From the NCBI GenBank assembly GCA_024291935.2, contig CM044310.1, positions 120,662,213 to 120,726,212 on the forward strand: a stretch of 64,000 nt of DNA. The letters run 5' to 3'. Below the pieces are notes generated by a model, which ran no database searches, was not told the origin of the DNA, and was given only the letters and a program-made list of their open reading frames with translations. The DNA comes from Okapia johnstoni (Eukaryota; Chordata; Mammalia; Artiodactyla; Giraffidae). Below, in pieces: positions 62,701 through 64,000 of this stretch. How positions within the stretch are numbered: the first letter of the stretch is position 1; every line of letters starts with the position of its first letter. The translations under genes and the position numbers were made by a program.

Positions 62701-64000
62701 GTAAACGCTGGTCCTTCCAGCCCTGACCCCACCAGACATTAAAAACCCAGGGTCTAGGACGGTGAGGTGGTCGTGGGTGGGACCCTGTTTCTGATAGCGT
62801 GATGGCGCTTGGGAGAGGGTGACAGGCAGAGGGACACCTGTTAAAGGGCGAACCGAGCGCTGCGGCACCAAGATTGAATGGGTACCAGCGTCCCAGTCTT
62901 CTGGGCCAGGCAGGGGTATTGGGAAGCCTGAGCCCATCGAACCCCGCCATAGACCTCAAGAGGTGGCGTTTTCCACATTTCCTACGGCTACAGAGGCAGT
63001 TTTTGGAGCCAGCACGCCAAGTGCTGTTGGGAGGATGTCCCATTTCCTTACTGGCGCTGACCGCCAGCCACACGTTCTCTGGATTGTGGTTTCTTGCGAT
63101 CTCTTGCTGCCTTGTCCCCATTTTGGGATCTGGAAGCCCTGGAGAAACCCCACGGCCAGGGCTATATGAAGGGATTTTTGTTTCTGACAGCCATCATAAA
63201 CAGGTGTGAAAGGTCTTCAGCCTTCGTTGTGCGTGCAGGACCTTAGCTGTGGCGCGAGGAATCTTTAGTTGCAGCATGCAAACTCTTAGTTGTGACTTGT
63301 GGGATCTAGTTCCTGACCAGGGATCAAACCCCGGGTCCACTGCATTGCGAGTTTGGAGTCTTAGCTGCTGGACCACCAGGGATGTCCCACGTTGTATTTT
63401 CTGACGTGAACCATGAGGGAGTAAAACAGGATTCAGGTGTACTCCTCACGTTGTTTTGAGCAGGTGTGGTAATGGGAGCTCTGTTAACTGAGATGAGGAA
63501 GTTGGTAATAGGAGTAATATTCTCCAGAGATATTAGAAATTTCTGAGACGTTTCTGAGAGCATTAGGTGGTGGCATTAATTGAGCAGCTAAATACACAAG
63601 TCTAGAAGTCTGGGGTGTGGGACAGTGAGGAGGTGGTGATTATAGACATGTCGCTGTTTGATCCCGTCTCACAGATTATGCATACCTGAAAAGGGAATAC
63701 CTTGATGACACCAGGGTCCTGGAATTGAGACTTGTGTGACCTTGGCCACATAAGTGTAATATCTTGGCACGAGTGTGTGGAGCCCTCTATGCCAGGTCCA
63801 CAACTTTGATACCTACCTACCCACCTCTTCCTGTAGATGACTGGTTCCAGTGATAAGTGGGACCATTTGAAGACAGTGGCATTATTGGTTCCAGGGCCTG
63901 GTTTCTTCTCTGAGTTGGAGAGTTTGGGAGGGAGATGGGCATGGGGTGGATGTATGTGTGGGGGGGGTGCGGGTGGGGGGGAGTGCATAATTGTCCTTAC
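62701..64000 (+). other. ZNF-C intron 1, incomplete
   Basis: The text parallels the first introns of ZNF-A and ZNF-B. The relic of the alternative start exon near 62965-63010 has lost its acceptor (TTTCCACAT instead of CACAG) and its ATG. From 63790 on, GCCAGGTCCACAACTTTGAT and related blocks match sequence about 0.2-0.3 kb upstream of KRAB exon positions in ZNF-B. Confidence 0.6.
63228..63392 (-). mobile_element. CHR-type SINE in ZNF-C intron
   Basis: GACCTTAGCTGTGGCGCGAGG body and CTGGACCACCAGGGATGTCCC head in reverse. Confidence 0.85.

Noticed and set aside
62458..63121. Minus-strand frames of 159 and 186 codons across the ZNF-C first exon
   Set aside because: CpG-rich sequence has few stop codons by chance. 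The plus-strand start exon and donor explain the region.

Overview
The window is nuclear DNA from a ruminant, most likely a bovid. It is full of BovB (RTE) LINEs, BovB-tailed tRNA-derived Bov-tA/Bov-A2 SINEs and cetartiodactyl CHR-type SINEs, and this combination is known only from ruminants. The species cannot be fixed by reading alone.

The genic content is a slice of a KRAB/SCAN C2H2 zinc-finger cluster. From left to right: (1) 0-9.7 kb is BovB, L1 and SINE debris. (2) ZNF-A, plus strand, runs about 9.7-17.6 kb. It has a CpG-rich promoter, a non-coding exon 1, a short ATG exon (10499-10531), a KRAB-A exon (11361-11487), a large intron carrying an antisense L1, and a zinc-finger exon (15424-16874). 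A stop codon cuts the finger array short. (3) 18-31.9 kb holds repeats and LTR remnants. (4) A ZSCAN4 copy, plus strand, lies at 32.0-33.5 kb. Its SCAN exon, middle exon and four-finger exon are all recognisable, but a GA dinucleotide gain knocks fingers 2-4 out of frame. (5) 33.6-40 kb is repeats. (6) ZNF-B, plus strand, runs about 40.1-48.0 kb. It has a damaged promoter and first exon, a KRAB-A exon (44109-44232) and an open 18-unit zinc-finger exon (45270-47335). (7) 48-59.8 kb is repeats, plus an NDUFB5 processed pseudogene and a cleanly delimited solo LTR. (8) A minus-strand zinc-finger pseudogene lies at about 59.9-60.65 kb. (9) ZNF-C, plus strand, begins at about 62.3 kb with a promoter and an intact first coding exon. 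The window ends inside its intron, probably shortly before its KRAB exon.

ZNF-A, ZNF-B and ZNF-C are paralogues. Their promoters, intron sequence and, for A and B, more than 3 kb of 3' flank (including an old antisense L1) can be matched by eye, so the cluster grew by tandem segmental duplication. KRAB zinc-finger proteins are nuclear DNA-binding repressors that recruit TRIM28, often against retroelements. ZSCAN4 acts at embryonic genome activation and in telomere maintenance. In human, ZSCAN4 sits inside the 19q13.43 KRAB-ZNF cluster, so the context fits the syntenic ruminant region.

I found no wholly new molecular system. The most interesting signals are the ZSCAN4 frameshift, the different start-exon solutions of the three paralogous KRAB genes, the recent five-finger amplification in ZNF-B, an LTR bracketed by an unusually long (about 47 bp) near-direct repeat, and the solo LTR with an exact 6-bp target duplication.
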